Program-made: the position numbers and the translations under genes | Notes under the pieces: model-generated | Databases searched by the model: none | What the model saw: only the letters and a program-made list of their open reading frames with translations | What the model was told of the DNA's origin: nothing | Origin: JASGJS01 sp047601185 | GTDB taxonomy: Bacteria > Pseudomonadota > Gammaproteobacteria > JAURND01 | NCBI GenBank assembly: GCA_047601185.1 | Contig: JASGJS010000001.1 | Location: 1,302,001 to 1,366,000, forward strand | Length of the DNA stretch: 64,000 bases | Direction: 5' to 3' | Part shown: piece after piece, positions 43,579-51,883 of the stretch | Layout: each line of letters starts with the position of its first letter | Position numbering within the stretch: position 1 is the stretch's first letter

Positions 43579-44685
43579 ATGCCAAAAAAACATCTTGCTT
43601 TATTATGTGGTGGGCAATCCGCAGAACATGAAGTCTCTTTATTGTCCGCCAAAAATATTTTACAGGCCATAGACACCACCCGCTATCACGTTTCGGTGAT
43701 TTTTATCAGCCGCTCAGGACAGTGGATTTTATTAGACAGCACCCAAAGCTTGCTCGATAATCCAGACATGCAGCCTTTTAAATCCCTTCCCGCCGGACGC
43801 ATGATCGTATTAAATCCTGGCCAACCGCAACCCATCATGTTCGTCGAAAATGATCGCCTCAAGCCGCTGGCTGTTGAGGTGATTTTTCCGATTGTACACG
43901 GTAAATATGGGGAAGACGGCACCTTGCAAGGCATGCTGGAATTGTTGCATATTCCTTATGTAGGAACGCATACCTTAGGTTCAGCAATTAACATGGATAA
44001 AATTGTCACTAAACATATCTTGCGTAGTGCAGAATTACCGGTGGTGCGTTGGCTAGAGATGAAAAAAACCGATCAAAAACCGTTAACTTATGAAGAAGCA
44101 GTGGCCATTTTGGGCTCGCCTTTATTTATTAAACCTGCCAATACTGGTTCATCCGTCGGTGTTTCCAAAGTGAAAAATGCCGCAGAATTTCAAACGGCAT
44201 TAACGTTAGCACAGCAATATGACGACAGAATTATTATTGAAGAATTTATTTCTGCGCGCGAAATTGAGTGTAGCGTATTAGGCGACGCAGAGATTGCGGT
44301 TTCGCTACCCGGTGAAATTATTACCACCTATGAATTTTATACGTATGCTGCAAAATATTTAGACCCAGAAAGCTTAACGCTCAAAATTCCCGCTGAGTTA
44401 CCGTCATCTTTAATCACCAAATTGCAAACATTAGCCAAAAGCGCGTATATTGCCTTGAACTGCCGCGGCATGGCGCGAATGGATTTTTTTGTGACACAAG
44501 ATGAACAAATTTTTATTAACGAAGCGAATACTTTGCCAGGTTTTACGCAGTTGAGTATGTATCCGCAGTTGTGGGAGGCGAGTGGGTTGAAGTATGCCGC
44601 GCTAATTGACAAATTAATTGAGCTGGCGGATTTTAGCGGGCAAGCTGCCCGCGCTCCCAAAAGCAGTGCCTCTTCAAAGCTTTAA
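43579..44685 (+). CDS. ddl: D-alanine-D-alanine ligase with repeat-derived C-terminus
   Basis: ATP-grasp enzyme making D-Ala-D-Ala for peptidoglycan. N-terminal LLCGGQSAEHEVSLLSAKN, ATP-grasp PLFIKPANTGSSVGVSKV, EEFISAREIECSVLGD and the metal-binding RMDFFV...INEANTLPGFT. The normal fold ends near residue 353 (LIELADF); the last ~17 residues, SGQAARAPKSSASSKL, are contributed by a family E palindrome (44636-44658) and following bases. The tail would be solvent-exposed and probably tolerated. 368 aa in total. Confidence 0.96.
   Translation: MPKKHLALLCGGQSAEHEVSLLSAKNILQAIDTTRYHVSVIFISRSGQWILLDSTQSLLDNPDMQPFKSLPAGRMIVLNPGQPQPIMFVENDRLKPLAVEVIFPIVHGKYGEDGTLQGMLELLHIPYVGTHTLGSAINMDKIVTKHILRSAELPVVRWLEMKKTDQKPLTYEEAVAILGSPLFIKPANTGSSVGVSKVKNAAEFQTALTLAQQYDDRIIIEEFISAREIECSVLGDAEIAVSLPGEIITTYEFYTYAAKYLDPESLTLKIPAELPSSLITKLQTLAKSAYIALNCRGMARMDFFVTQDEQIFINEANTLPGFTQLSMYPQLWEASGLKYAALIDKLIELADFSGQAARAPKSSASSKL
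44636..44658 (-). repeat. Family E palindrome inside the ddl 3' coding end
   Basis: AGCGGGCAAGCTGCCCGCGC then TCCC, read in frame as SGQAARAP. The EamA transporter carries the same peptide (SGLAARAP) from another copy. Confidence 0.9.
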
Positions 44686-44759
44686 GAGGCCCGCTTTAGA
44701 TTTTGCTCATTCGGGCAGAAAAATTTTCCATAGCTATGAACTTTAGAGAGGCACGCTCC

Positions 44760-44785
44760 TGGGAGCGTGGTCAGCTTGCCCGCTG
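44760..44785 (+). repeat. Family E palindrome, slightly degenerate
   Basis: TGGGAGCGTGGTCAGCTTGC followed by CCGCTG and a T run. Confidence 0.75.
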
Positions 44786-44848
44786 TTTTTTTAAGTTTCT
44801 AATGGCAAAAAGTTCAATCTTGCTCTAAGCTCATTCGAAGCTCGAGCC

Positions 44849-44875
44849 TGGGAGCGCGGGCTGCTAGCCCGCTGC
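44849..44875 (+). repeat. Family E palindrome
   Basis: TGGGAGCGCGGGCTGCTAGC then CCGCTGC and TTTT, preceded by the shared context GCTCTAAGCTC...GCTCGAGCC. Lies between the convergent ddl and 583-aa genes and might serve both as a weak terminator. Confidence 0.87.
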
Positions 44876-44888
44876 TTTTAAGCTGTAC

Positions 44889-46640
44889 TTAGTGACTAGG
44901 ACTGCGTGGTACGCCGCTTTCTGATATGGCTTTGCTGTCCAAAACACTTTCTATGCTTGCGCTTGGTTTATAAAGAAATAACGCACCTGCGGGACGTTTT
45001 TTTGCCTGATATTCCTGAGCAAACGCTGTATAAAGCCCTGCTGCTTGTATGGTTTGCATGAGCGCATCGATGCTCTTTTTATTTGTGTCAGGTTGTTTTT
45101 CAATCAATAGAACCCCTGCCACTAGTTTTGATAGTGGAAGCTTAAGCAATATTGCGGATTGTTTAGCGTGCGTCGCATGCAAAATCAAATTGGCTGCTGC
45201 GGATTGCGAAAGATGATTAAACCACTCACGCCCCTTTTCTGGCGTACAAACTTTTAACAGATTAAATGACTGGGCAATGGCAGAACTGGACTCTTTTTCC
45301 TCTAGAGGTTGAGTTTTTTCAACGGGTGTGGTTTCCCATTCAATAGCCCTACCATTTTCTCGACGTACTAAATCTTTAAAGCTAACTATTGTGGTATCTG
45401 CTCGATTTTCAAAATCATGTTGCTCTAAATAATCTACGCCTTTCTTCAAAGCAATCATGGGTAATTTTTCTGCAGAATTTTTGGAATCATGTAGGATTAA
45501 ATAAGCCGCTTGTTCAGCTGATATATCCCGCAATGATAGGTCGCAAATCTCTTTGGGTTGAGTTTGCAATTCTCTGAGTCGAGCACGTTGCGCATCTGGA
45601 TGATCTGCTTCCAAATATTTTTTATGTACATCCTCTAAAGCTAATTGATATTTTCCAAAAAGTTGTTTGTCTTGTTTTAAAGGTGCCAGCAAAGAATCTA
45701 CATCATAAATATTACGGTTTTCTCGTTCATTACAACATTGCATATAATGTGTAGTTTCTGCCCAGACGGAAATAGGCAATTTCTGAGCGATCTCTGGATG
45801 TTTAGAGATTAATTGCATCGCATGCTTAGGTTCTAAGCCTTCAAATAACCGTTGACAGCGTTTATCATCATATTCTTGTAAACACTTAATTCTTTCTAAA
45901 CGACTTCCAGGTAAATCGGAATGTAAATAATCCCTCTGAATATCGAAAGCGAGTTTTTGATTTTTTTGGTCTTCACCAAATAGTGTCTTTGTAAACGAGT
46001 CACCCTCTATTCTAGAAAGCACGGCCAGCAGGCTGGAAATTTCTTTTTGATGTGCATCCTCTTGTGTTAAAGACAAGAAAATTTGACGTTGTAAGTCAGC
46101 TTGTTTATTTGGCTCCAATCCATACCCTTGAACAAGTCGAGTAAACCGTGCAGCAGCTGCATGGGTGCCTTCTTGTTGGAGCGTGCGTAGTAATTCATTC
46201 TGAATGAATTCAACTTCCTTGTCTAAAGTCGTTATAGTAGGTTGGTTGGCTTGTGCTTCGGTGTGAGAACGTTTATGAGCGGTATACCAAGTTCCAAAGG
46301 CAATAGCGAGTGCTGCTACACCAAGAATACCCGAAATTGCAGACAGCTCGAAGTTGCTGGTCATTAAATCGAAACAATAATACAGGGCGACTCCACCACC
46401 TGCAGCCAATGGCGCGCTGGCGTAAAGAAAACCTTTAAAGACAGGGTCATTAAATTTTAAAGTAGATTGTAAACTAAGCTCAAAGTCTTCGTCTTTTAGG
46501 GTCTCCTTAGCGTCTTTTTTAAATTCACTCATCAAAGTAGCTCGAATAAGCGCTACAGGGTCTTTGAGCCTGTCAGGAGAAACGCTTGATTCTGATGAGC
46601 GTTTTTTATCTAAATCGGTTTCTTGAGCCAAGACTGCCAT
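44889..46640 (-). CDS. Membrane-anchored protein with three internal ~105-aa repeats, unknown
   Basis: 583 aa. Two adjacent hydrophobic segments (about 68-87 and 95-116) in the N-terminal fifth, the rest helical and soluble-looking. Three modules of similar wording occur about 105 residues apart: LEPKHAMQLISKHP...KLPI (~268), ISAEQAAYLILHDS...KLPM (~374) and LSQSAAANLILHAT...KLPLS (~478), each with a hydrophobic helix, His and a K/L-LP motif. No known family recognised. Start ATG has AGAGGAA 6 bases upstream. An effector or host-membrane protein is a possibility in this organism type; nothing in the sequence proves it. Confidence 0.82.
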   Translation of the reverse strand: MAVLAQETDLDKKRSSESSVSPDRLKDPVALIRATLMSEFKKDAKETLKDEDFELSLQSTLKFNDPVFKGFLYASAPLAAGGGVALYYCFDLMTSNFELSAISGILGVAALAIAFGTWYTAHKRSHTEAQANQPTITTLDKEVEFIQNELLRTLQQEGTHAAAARFTRLVQGYGLEPNKQADLQRQIFLSLTQEDAHQKEISSLLAVLSRIEGDSFTKTLFGEDQKNQKLAFDIQRDYLHSDLPGSRLERIKCLQEYDDKRCQRLFEGLEPKHAMQLISKHPEIAQKLPISVWAETTHYMQCCNERENRNIYDVDSLLAPLKQDKQLFGKYQLALEDVHKKYLEADHPDAQRARLRELQTQPKEICDLSLRDISAEQAAYLILHDSKNSAEKLPMIALKKGVDYLEQHDFENRADTTIVSFKDLVRRENGRAIEWETTPVEKTQPLEEKESSSAIAQSFNLLKVCTPEKGREWFNHLSQSAAANLILHATHAKQSAILLKLPLSKLVAGVLLIEKQPDTNKKSIDALMQTIQAAGLYTAFAQEYQAKKRPAGALFLYKPSASIESVLDSKAISESGVPRSPSH

Positions 46641-46726
46641 AATGATTCCTCTACAGTAAGTGTGTCGTAAAGGAAGTATAATGGATGATTCTTAGGGTTT
46701 TATTATGATGGTCTAAATAATTATGG

Positions 46727-48115
46727 TTATTCTCTCTGTAGGAGCTGTTTTCCGTCATCTGCTCTCAATCCTGAGAACACCACCGCAAACACCATCGTCA
46801 TACCCCCCAACACCAAGAACGTCCAATGAAAAATATGGGGGGTGAGCACAATCGCCGTACCTTGCAATTTCACCGAAAAAAGATGGATGAATAGAGCACT
46901 GATCGCCACACCAAAGCTTTGAGAGAGCTGTTGTAACGTGCTCATAATGCTGGTGGTGGCGCTTAAATCTTCGGCTTGGATGTCGCCATAGGCGAGAGAA
47001 TTCATACCGCTGTATTGTAACGTGGATAAACAGCCAAACAGCAGGGTGAGGAGTGCGATTAATCCTAAGCTACTGTGCTGATTGATCAAGATGAAGGCCA
47101 TGATCAACAGCCCCATGAGCAAGGTATTGAGGATGAGATAACGTCGATAGCCCATTTTGATTAAAAAATAGCGGGAAAACGGCTTCATCAGCACGACACC
47201 CAGCGCGACAGGCGCCATGAGTAAGCCAGCAATTTGCGCAGGATATTGCAAAGGAATTTGCAGTAATAAAGGTACTAAAAAGGGGATTCCTCCAAAACTG
47301 AGGCGGGTGAGCAAGTTGCCAATGACCGAGACTCGGAACGTTCGAATACGGAATAGCCGCACGTTGACAATAGGATAGGTTTGGCGGTGAGAATGCCAAA
47401 AATATAACCCAAAAATACCGAGCGCTATGACAATGATGCTCAACGCCCATTGATTGGGAATAGCACTTTCGGTAAAGGCTGACAACCCAAAAGTAAATCC
47501 AGCTAGGCTCACCCCAAATAGAACAAACCCAATTTTATCTAAGGCATGTAAATTTGGCAGGACGGGACTGGATTTAATCCATTTCATGCCTAACAGCAGC
47601 ACGATAATACCAATGGGCAAGTTGACCCAAAAAATCCACCGCCATGAAAAATAATGGGTAATATAGCCGCCTAATACCGGGCCTGCCATAACACCTAATG
47701 CGCCGATCATAATCACCCGATTCATGCGATCGAGCATTTCATTGCGCGGAAAAGTGCGCAAAATAATCAGCCGCCCCATGGGCATGCTGAGAGATCCCCC
47801 TAAGCCTTGCAAACAGCGGGCAATGATCAGTTCAGGTAAGGTATGTGTCAAACCACACCAAACGGAACTGAGGGTGAATAACGCCGAGGCGAATAAAAAC
47901 ACCCGTTTGACCCCGAATTTATCCCCAATCCAACCACTGATCGGTGTGAAAATCGCTAAGGTGAGCAAATAACTGATTAAGGCGATTTTAAGATCAATGG
48001 GGTTGACATTTAAGCTGCGAGACATCGCTGGAATGGCGGTGTTTAGAATCGTCGTGTCCAACGCTTCCATAAACATCGCTAACGAAATGACGAACGGGGT
48101 TAATTTTTTATACAT
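46727..48115 (-). CDS. MFS multidrug exporter, DHA2 (EmrB/QacA-like)
   Basis: Proton-driven inner-membrane drug exporter family. 462 aa with about 14 hydrophobic helices. The DHA2 motif ALDTTILNTAIPAMSRSL lies in the first helix region, motif A GWIGDKFGVKRVF at about 72-84, and RCLQGLGGSLSMPMGRLI corresponds to motif B. ATG 48115 (MYKKLTPFV) is taken as start; an in-frame TTG 39 bp upstream has no better ribosome site. No membrane-fusion partner gene (EmrA) is adjacent. Substrate unknown. Confidence 0.88.
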   Translation of the reverse strand: MYKKLTPFVISLAMFMEALDTTILNTAIPAMSRSLNVNPIDLKIALISYLLTLAIFTPISGWIGDKFGVKRVFLFASALFTLSSVWCGLTHTLPELIIARCLQGLGGSLSMPMGRLIILRTFPRNEMLDRMNRVIMIGALGVMAGPVLGGYITHYFSWRWIFWVNLPIGIIVLLLGMKWIKSSPVLPNLHALDKIGFVLFGVSLAGFTFGLSAFTESAIPNQWALSIIVIALGIFGLYFWHSHRQTYPIVNVRLFRIRTFRVSVIGNLLTRLSFGGIPFLVPLLLQIPLQYPAQIAGLLMAPVALGVVLMKPFSRYFLIKMGYRRYLILNTLLMGLLIMAFILINQHSSLGLIALLTLLFGCLSTLQYSGMNSLAYGDIQAEDLSATTSIMSTLQQLSQSFGVAISALFIHLFSVKLQGTAIVLTPHIFHWTFLVLGGMTMVFAVVFSGLRADDGKQLLQRE

Positions 48116-48199
48116 GATCGCATCTAGTTGTGACTTTAAAGTAAGAGTATACAATAAATCATGAAGTTTATCGTTATCATGCCGAAGGGCACTTTTTTC

Positions 48200-48508
48200 T
48201 GGGAGCGCGGGCAGCTTGCCCGCATTAAAGCTTTAGATTTGAGGAAGCACTCCCAAGTTTGGTGATAGCTTTAACATGAATAAGGCTCGAGCCTGGGAGC
48301 GCGGGCAGCTTGCCCGCATTAAAGCTTTAGATTTGAGGAAGCACTCCCAAGTTTGGTGATAGCTTTAACATGAATAAGGCTCGAGCCTGGGAGCCCGGGC
48401 AGCTTGCCCGCATAAAAGCTTTAGATTTGAGGAAAGCACTCCCAAGTTTGGTGATAGCTTTAACATGAATAAGGCTCGAGCCTGGGAGCGCGGGCTGCTA
48501 GCCCGCTA
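48200..48508 (+). repeat. Tandem array of ~94-bp units, each headed by a family E palindrome
   Basis: GGGAGC...GCCCGC palindromes begin at 48201, 48295, 48389 and 48484 (spacing 94, 94, 95). The spacer AAAGCTTTAGATTTGAGGAA...AAGGCTCGAGCC is nearly identical in all three intervals; the third palindrome has one change (GCCCGGGC) and the last is the variant GCTGCTAGC. This explains the whole 373-bp gap between the MFS and hydrolase genes. Spacers are identical rather than unique, so it is not a CRISPR. Confidence 0.95.
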
Positions 48509-48527
48509 ATATTTGGAGATTTTGATC

Positions 48528-49151
48528 ATGCTTAATGTTGCAGTCACTTATATTCAAGGCCCTGTGGGTCAGCTGGAAGCTTTAGTCAATCCCCCGCCTG
48601 CTGTTGGGCAGCCGGTTGTGATTATCTGCCATCCCCATCCGTTGTATGGCGGCACGATGCATAATAAAGTGGTGACCACCTTAGCGCGGGCGTTTTCTGA
48701 ATTAGACATGGGTACAGTGCGCTTTAATTATCGCGGTGTCGGACAGAGTGTGGGCAGTTATGGTGAAGGAATTGGTGAAACCGAAGATGGTATCGCCATT
48801 TTCAATTGGGTCAAACAGCAATTTCCTGCCAGCCCTGTGTGGGTAGCAGGTTTTTCGTTTGGATGTTATGTGGCAGCAGGCTTAGCTGCCAAATATCCTG
48901 ACATCAAACAGCTGGTGACTATTGCCCCTGCGGTGAATCATGCTGATTTTACGGGTTTTACCTCTGTTCAGTGTCCGTGGTTACTGATTATGGGAGATGC
49001 GGATGAAATCGTGCCAGTGGCTGATGTTCAAGCGTGGGTGGCGCATTTTCCATTGCCGATTAAAACCTATTATTTGCCGGGGGTCAGCCATTTTTTTCAT
49101 GGGCAGTTGGGGTTGTTGCGAGAAACGGTGCAGAAAGCGCTTAGAGGATGA
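48528..49151 (+). CDS. Alpha/beta hydrolase (COG2945-like)
   Basis: 207 aa soluble hydrolase. Oxyanion-hole strand IICHPHPLYGGTMHNKV (about 30-46), nucleophile elbow AGFSFGCYVA (Ser ~110), acid in MGDADEIVP (Asp ~161) and His in GVSHFFHG (about 190). The family fold is clear; the substrate is unknown. ATG 48528 has GGAG 9 bases upstream. The palindrome array ends 19 bp before the start, so its promoter must lie in or before the array. Confidence 0.9.
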   Translation: MLNVAVTYIQGPVGQLEALVNPPPAVGQPVVIICHPHPLYGGTMHNKVVTTLARAFSELDMGTVRFNYRGVGQSVGSYGEGIGETEDGIAIFNWVKQQFPASPVWVAGFSFGCYVAAGLAAKYPDIKQLVTIAPAVNHADFTGFTSVQCPWLLIMGDADEIVPVADVQAWVAHFPLPIKTYYLPGVSHFFHGQLGLLRETVQKALRG

Positions 49152-49158
49152 TTGAAGT

Positions 49159-49432
49159 CTTACGTCCCTGTATTCTGGATCCCCGCATCCTGCGAGGACG
49201 ACGCCGATACTTATGAGCCAAGTTATAACTTTTGTACGAGCTGGGTTTATATGGCCTTTGTTGAGAGAAGCATATATAAAAATTACTGTATTTACAGTAG
49301 GCTTTTAATCATTCAATATAAAATTTGAGTTTTCATTCGGCGCACTTCGAGTAGCTCAGTGTTTCCAAGAAGGCACTCAAGAGGAGGCGTCGTCCTCGCA
49401 GGATGCGGGGATCCAGAATACAGGGACGTAAG
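49159..49432. repeat. Long inverted repeat, 47-bp perfect arms (locus B)
   Basis: Arm 49159-49205 is the exact reverse complement of 49386-49432; spacer 180 bp. Arms contain CTGGATCCCCGC...GCGAGGACGACG. The spacer includes CGCACTTCGAGTAG, also found (one change) in the spacer of the repeat at 15634-15800. It fills the 304-bp hydrolase/GIY-YIG gap. Confidence 0.95.
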
Positions 49433-49455
49433 GTCTTACTCCGGGTATTGATTGT

Positions 49456-49743
49456 ATGAAAGAAAGTTTTGTTTATATTTTGGCGACTCATCGTAATGGA
49501 ACTTTATATATTGGGTCTACTTCAAATATTCTAAAAAGAATATGGGAGCACAAAAATAATGTTATTCCTGGTTTTACAGCAAAGTATAATGTTCATCAGT
49601 TAGTGTATTATGAAATACATCAAACTATTCTTGGCGCTGCATTGCGAGAAAGACAGATGAAAAAATTGAGCAGAAAACAAAAATTGGATGTTATTGAAAA
49701 ATTTAATCCAGTATGGCAAGATTTATATGAAAACATCAGGTAA
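49456..49743 (+). CDS. Small GIY-YIG nuclease-fold protein
   Basis: 95 aa stand-alone GIY-YIG (UvrC-N/YhbQ-type) domain: FVYILATHRNGTLYIGSTSNILKRIWEHK has both motif strands (VYI and LYIG), the catalytic Arg in ILKRIWEH and a C-terminal AALRERQMKKLSRKQK with the metal-binding Glu. No extra DNA-binding domain. ATG 49456 lacks a strong ribosome site. It starts 24 bp after a 47-bp inverted repeat, and a fragment sharing that arm's GCGTCGTCCTC follows at 49785. Function of the family in cells is unclear. Confidence 0.88.
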   Translation: MKESFVYILATHRNGTLYIGSTSNILKRIWEHKNNVIPGFTAKYNVHQLVYYEIHQTILGAALRERQMKKLSRKQKLDVIEKFNPVWQDLYENIR

Positions 49744-49784
49744 ATATTCGGCACATGCTAAGAGAGGCTTAAGCTTACAAATAG

Positions 49785-49817
49785 GCAGGGGCGTCGTCCT
49801 CTTGAGTGCCTTGTCAG
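49785..49817 (-). repeat. Fragment related to the locus B inverted repeat
   Basis: GGGGCGTCGTCCTCTTGAGTGCC is partly the inverse of the inner edge of the 49386 arm (AAGGCACTCAAGAGGAGGCG). Together with the arms before 49456 it brackets the GIY-YIG gene. Confidence 0.6.
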
Positions 49818-49873
49818 GAGTGCTGCGCTTGTTTTAGAATGTGTTAAAATGGATAATAATTAACGAGATACCT

Positions 49874-50245
49874 ATGAAAATCATAAAAATTGGGATTATG
49901 TCTCAGCAAGAAATTCGAGACAGAACATTAGCTATTGTACAGGGTAAATATAAACCGAAATCTAGTGATCCAAAAATTTGGTTTCCGTCCCTCCGATCAT
50001 TAGCAGAAGTATTAAGTGATGAGAATCAAGCATTATTGCAAATCATTACGCATAAAAAGCCGCACTCTATCCGAGAACTATCTGATTTGACGGGACGACA
50101 GCCTAGTAATCTATCAAGAACATTAAAAACTTTATCCGCTTATGGGTTTGTTAAACTCGAAAAACAGAATAAAACAGTATGCCCAATTGCAAAAGCAACT
50201 CAATTTAATGTGGTTTTTGGCACAATAAATGAAAAACAGCCTTAG
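49874..50245 (+). CDS. HTH DNA-binding protein, HVO_A0114-like (orphan antitoxin or regulator)
   Basis: 123 aa with a winged helix-turn-helix: HSIRELSDLTGRQPSNLSRTLKTLSAYGFVKLE (about 67-98). The leader ERTLAIARGEY-like segment (here DRTLAIVQGKYKPKSSDPKIWFPSL) resembles a family of MarR-like regulators often paired with a DUF6516 toxin; this is from memory of the family. No toxin gene is adjacent here. The ATG at 49874 is preferred over an upstream start at 49841 because it begins closer to the conserved part; ATG 49898 is also possible. Confidence 0.75.
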   Translation: MKIIKIGIMSQQEIRDRTLAIVQGKYKPKSSDPKIWFPSLRSLAEVLSDENQALLQIITHKKPHSIRELSDLTGRQPSNLSRTLKTLSAYGFVKLEKQNKTVCPIAKATQFNVVFGTINEKQP

Positions 50246-50265
50246 CTTTTAGTGATCAAGTTGTA

Positions 50266-50511
50266 TCAACGCAAAATGACCATATCTCGTGATGAGCTTT
50301 GCCCTATTAACGATTCCATGCATTTTTTGGCTTGTGCTTGATACTCGGAGATTAATGATGTGGCTTCTAACTGACTGATACCATCACCTGATAAGCCGTC
50401 CAGCACTAAAGCAGCCTGTAATGATTGCGTCAGTTGTTCAGTCAAATCAGGCATACAGCTCAAAAAATGTGCTAATATGGCGCCAGCCTGAACGGTTTCA
50501 GGTTTTTGCAT
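50266..50511 (-). CDS. Small protein overlapping the ankyrin-like gene, or its out-of-frame C-terminus
   Basis: 81 aa, helical, no family recognised (VQAGAILAHFLSCMPDLTEQLTQSLQAA). Its ATG overlaps the end of the 431-aa gene by 14 bp with AGGGA 9 bases before it, so it could be translated by coupling. A run of seven G lies 31 bp upstream in the longer gene: loss of one G would join the two frames into a single ~520-aa protein. It may therefore be a separate small gene or the tail of a slip-prone gene. Confidence 0.55.
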   Translation of the reverse strand: MQKPETVQAGAILAHFLSCMPDLTEQLTQSLQAALVLDGLSGDGISQLEATSLISEYQAQAKKCMESLIGQSSSRDMVILR

Positions 50512-51793
50512 AGTATGGTCCCTGGCGCACCGCCCCCCCTAAGGTCGTTATATCAACATCAGTGGTTTTTTGATAATTGATGTCAAAGTTACCGGATTTA
50601 AATGCCTGATCAAATAATTGAAATTTATTGCGATGCGCTAAAAACGTTGGGAGGTTGCGATCAAGAATAGTCCCAGCTAAGGCCTTATCAGCTTGGGTTT
50701 TGTTAAGCTTTAAAACTTTATCGAAAAGATCTGAATTTCCACTTTCCGCGGCAAAAAATACAATATTATAAACACTGGTCATGAAGGAATCTTTATAGTA
50801 TGCAAGCAGCTCATCTATAAAAGGTGATTCTGTATTACCAAATTTAACGGCATAGCCTAAAGGAATGGTTCCATTTACATCTGGCTTGTGTGGTAAATTT
50901 TGGATGTCATTACTTATATAAGGACTCTGTAATTCTTTCTTAAGATCTTTAGGTAATTTTCCGGCTATGGCTGCATAATGCAAATAATTTCTTTGATAGG
51001 GATCTAAATACCTCCAACTAATCTGATTATCAAACACAGGTATATCATTAAATATTTTATCTTGACAGCTCAGTAATGAGACGAGGTGTGAATTTAAGAG
51101 TCTAGCGTTTACGGTATCAAGATTATATAATGTTGGGATATGGTTTTCTATTTTTGGTAATAAGCCCGTTACTGCCGCATAAGGCACCATCGTGGATTTT
51201 AAATCATCAATATCTGTTTTTTTGGCCTCTAATTTTTTTAATAAATACTCTAAAGTTTCTAAATCACCCCCCAACGCTGCATAGCGTAAAATATCCCTAC
51301 CGTAATTATCTTTGGCTTGTAACCAGCGCGCCTCAACCTCTTGAAGTGCTTTATGTTCTGGAAGATCTGGGTTTTCTCCTGATACTAAGGGCAATTTCCC
51401 TCCTGCTAATAAATACAACTGCCAATCATGGAGCACTAAATTGATCCTGACATCTTTCTTTGTTGAGTTGAGGTTGGTGACATTAATATAGGTTATTTTA
51501 TACAATAGTTGTAATTTATCATAAGTAATACGGGCTTGATCGCTGCCAAATTTGACTTGATTCCAAAATGTTGGATCGATGTTTTTTTTATTTAATGTAA
51601 AAATTCCCTTGTCGTCGCTTAAATATTCTTTAAGTGTATAGATAGATTTGTTTTCTACGACTGGGGTTTTGCTTTCTTTCGGCTTGATGGGTTGCTGAGG
51701 AGGGGCTAAAGGTTGTATGGTTGAATCATCACCAAGTGCATCAATAGGAGGCGCGCTGGGTGTGGGTGAAGTTTCTAAACGTGAGTCGGCCAT
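50498..51793 (-). CDS. Ankyrin-like repeat protein with a G7 tract at its end
   Basis: 431 aa. A Pro-rich leader (PTPSAPPIDALGDD...PPQQPIKPKESKTP) is followed by helical repeats with degenerate ankyrin wording: NYGRDILRYAALGGDLETLEYLLKKL, QRNYLHYAAIAGKLP, GTIPLGYAVKFGNTESPFIDELL and NIVFFAAESGNSDLFDKVL. No signal peptide or membrane helix. Ankyrin proteins are common host-directed effectors in Legionellales; function here is unproven. Close to its 3' end the coding strand has GGGGGGG (plus-strand C7 at 50533-50539). It overlaps the 81-aa frame by 14 bp. Confidence 0.83.
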   Translation of the reverse strand: MADSRLETSPTPSAPPIDALGDDSTIQPLAPPQQPIKPKESKTPVVENKSIYTLKEYLSDDKGIFTLNKKNIDPTFWNQVKFGSDQARITYDKLQLLYKITYINVTNLNSTKKDVRINLVLHDWQLYLLAGGKLPLVSGENPDLPEHKALQEVEARWLQAKDNYGRDILRYAALGGDLETLEYLLKKLEAKKTDIDDLKSTMVPYAAVTGLLPKIENHIPTLYNLDTVNARLLNSHLVSLLSCQDKIFNDIPVFDNQISWRYLDPYQRNYLHYAAIAGKLPKDLKKELQSPYISNDIQNLPHKPDVNGTIPLGYAVKFGNTESPFIDELLAYYKDSFMTSVYNIVFFAAESGNSDLFDKVLKLNKTQADKALAGTILDRNLPTFLAHRNKFQLFDQAFKSGNFDINYQKTTDVDITTLGGAVRQGPYYAKT

Positions 51794-51883
51794 ATACAGT
51801 CTCCAAAGTTAATCGCGTGATCTTATCTTAAATACTTAATTGGATTGTATTAGATATTAGAATATTGTTCAATGAAAATGTCT

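Noticed and set aside
48200..48508. Regular ~94-bp spaced palindromes looking like a CRISPR array
   Set aside because: The spacers are nearly identical to each other instead of unique, the period is too long, and no cas genes are nearby; it is a tandem repeat of a palindromic module.
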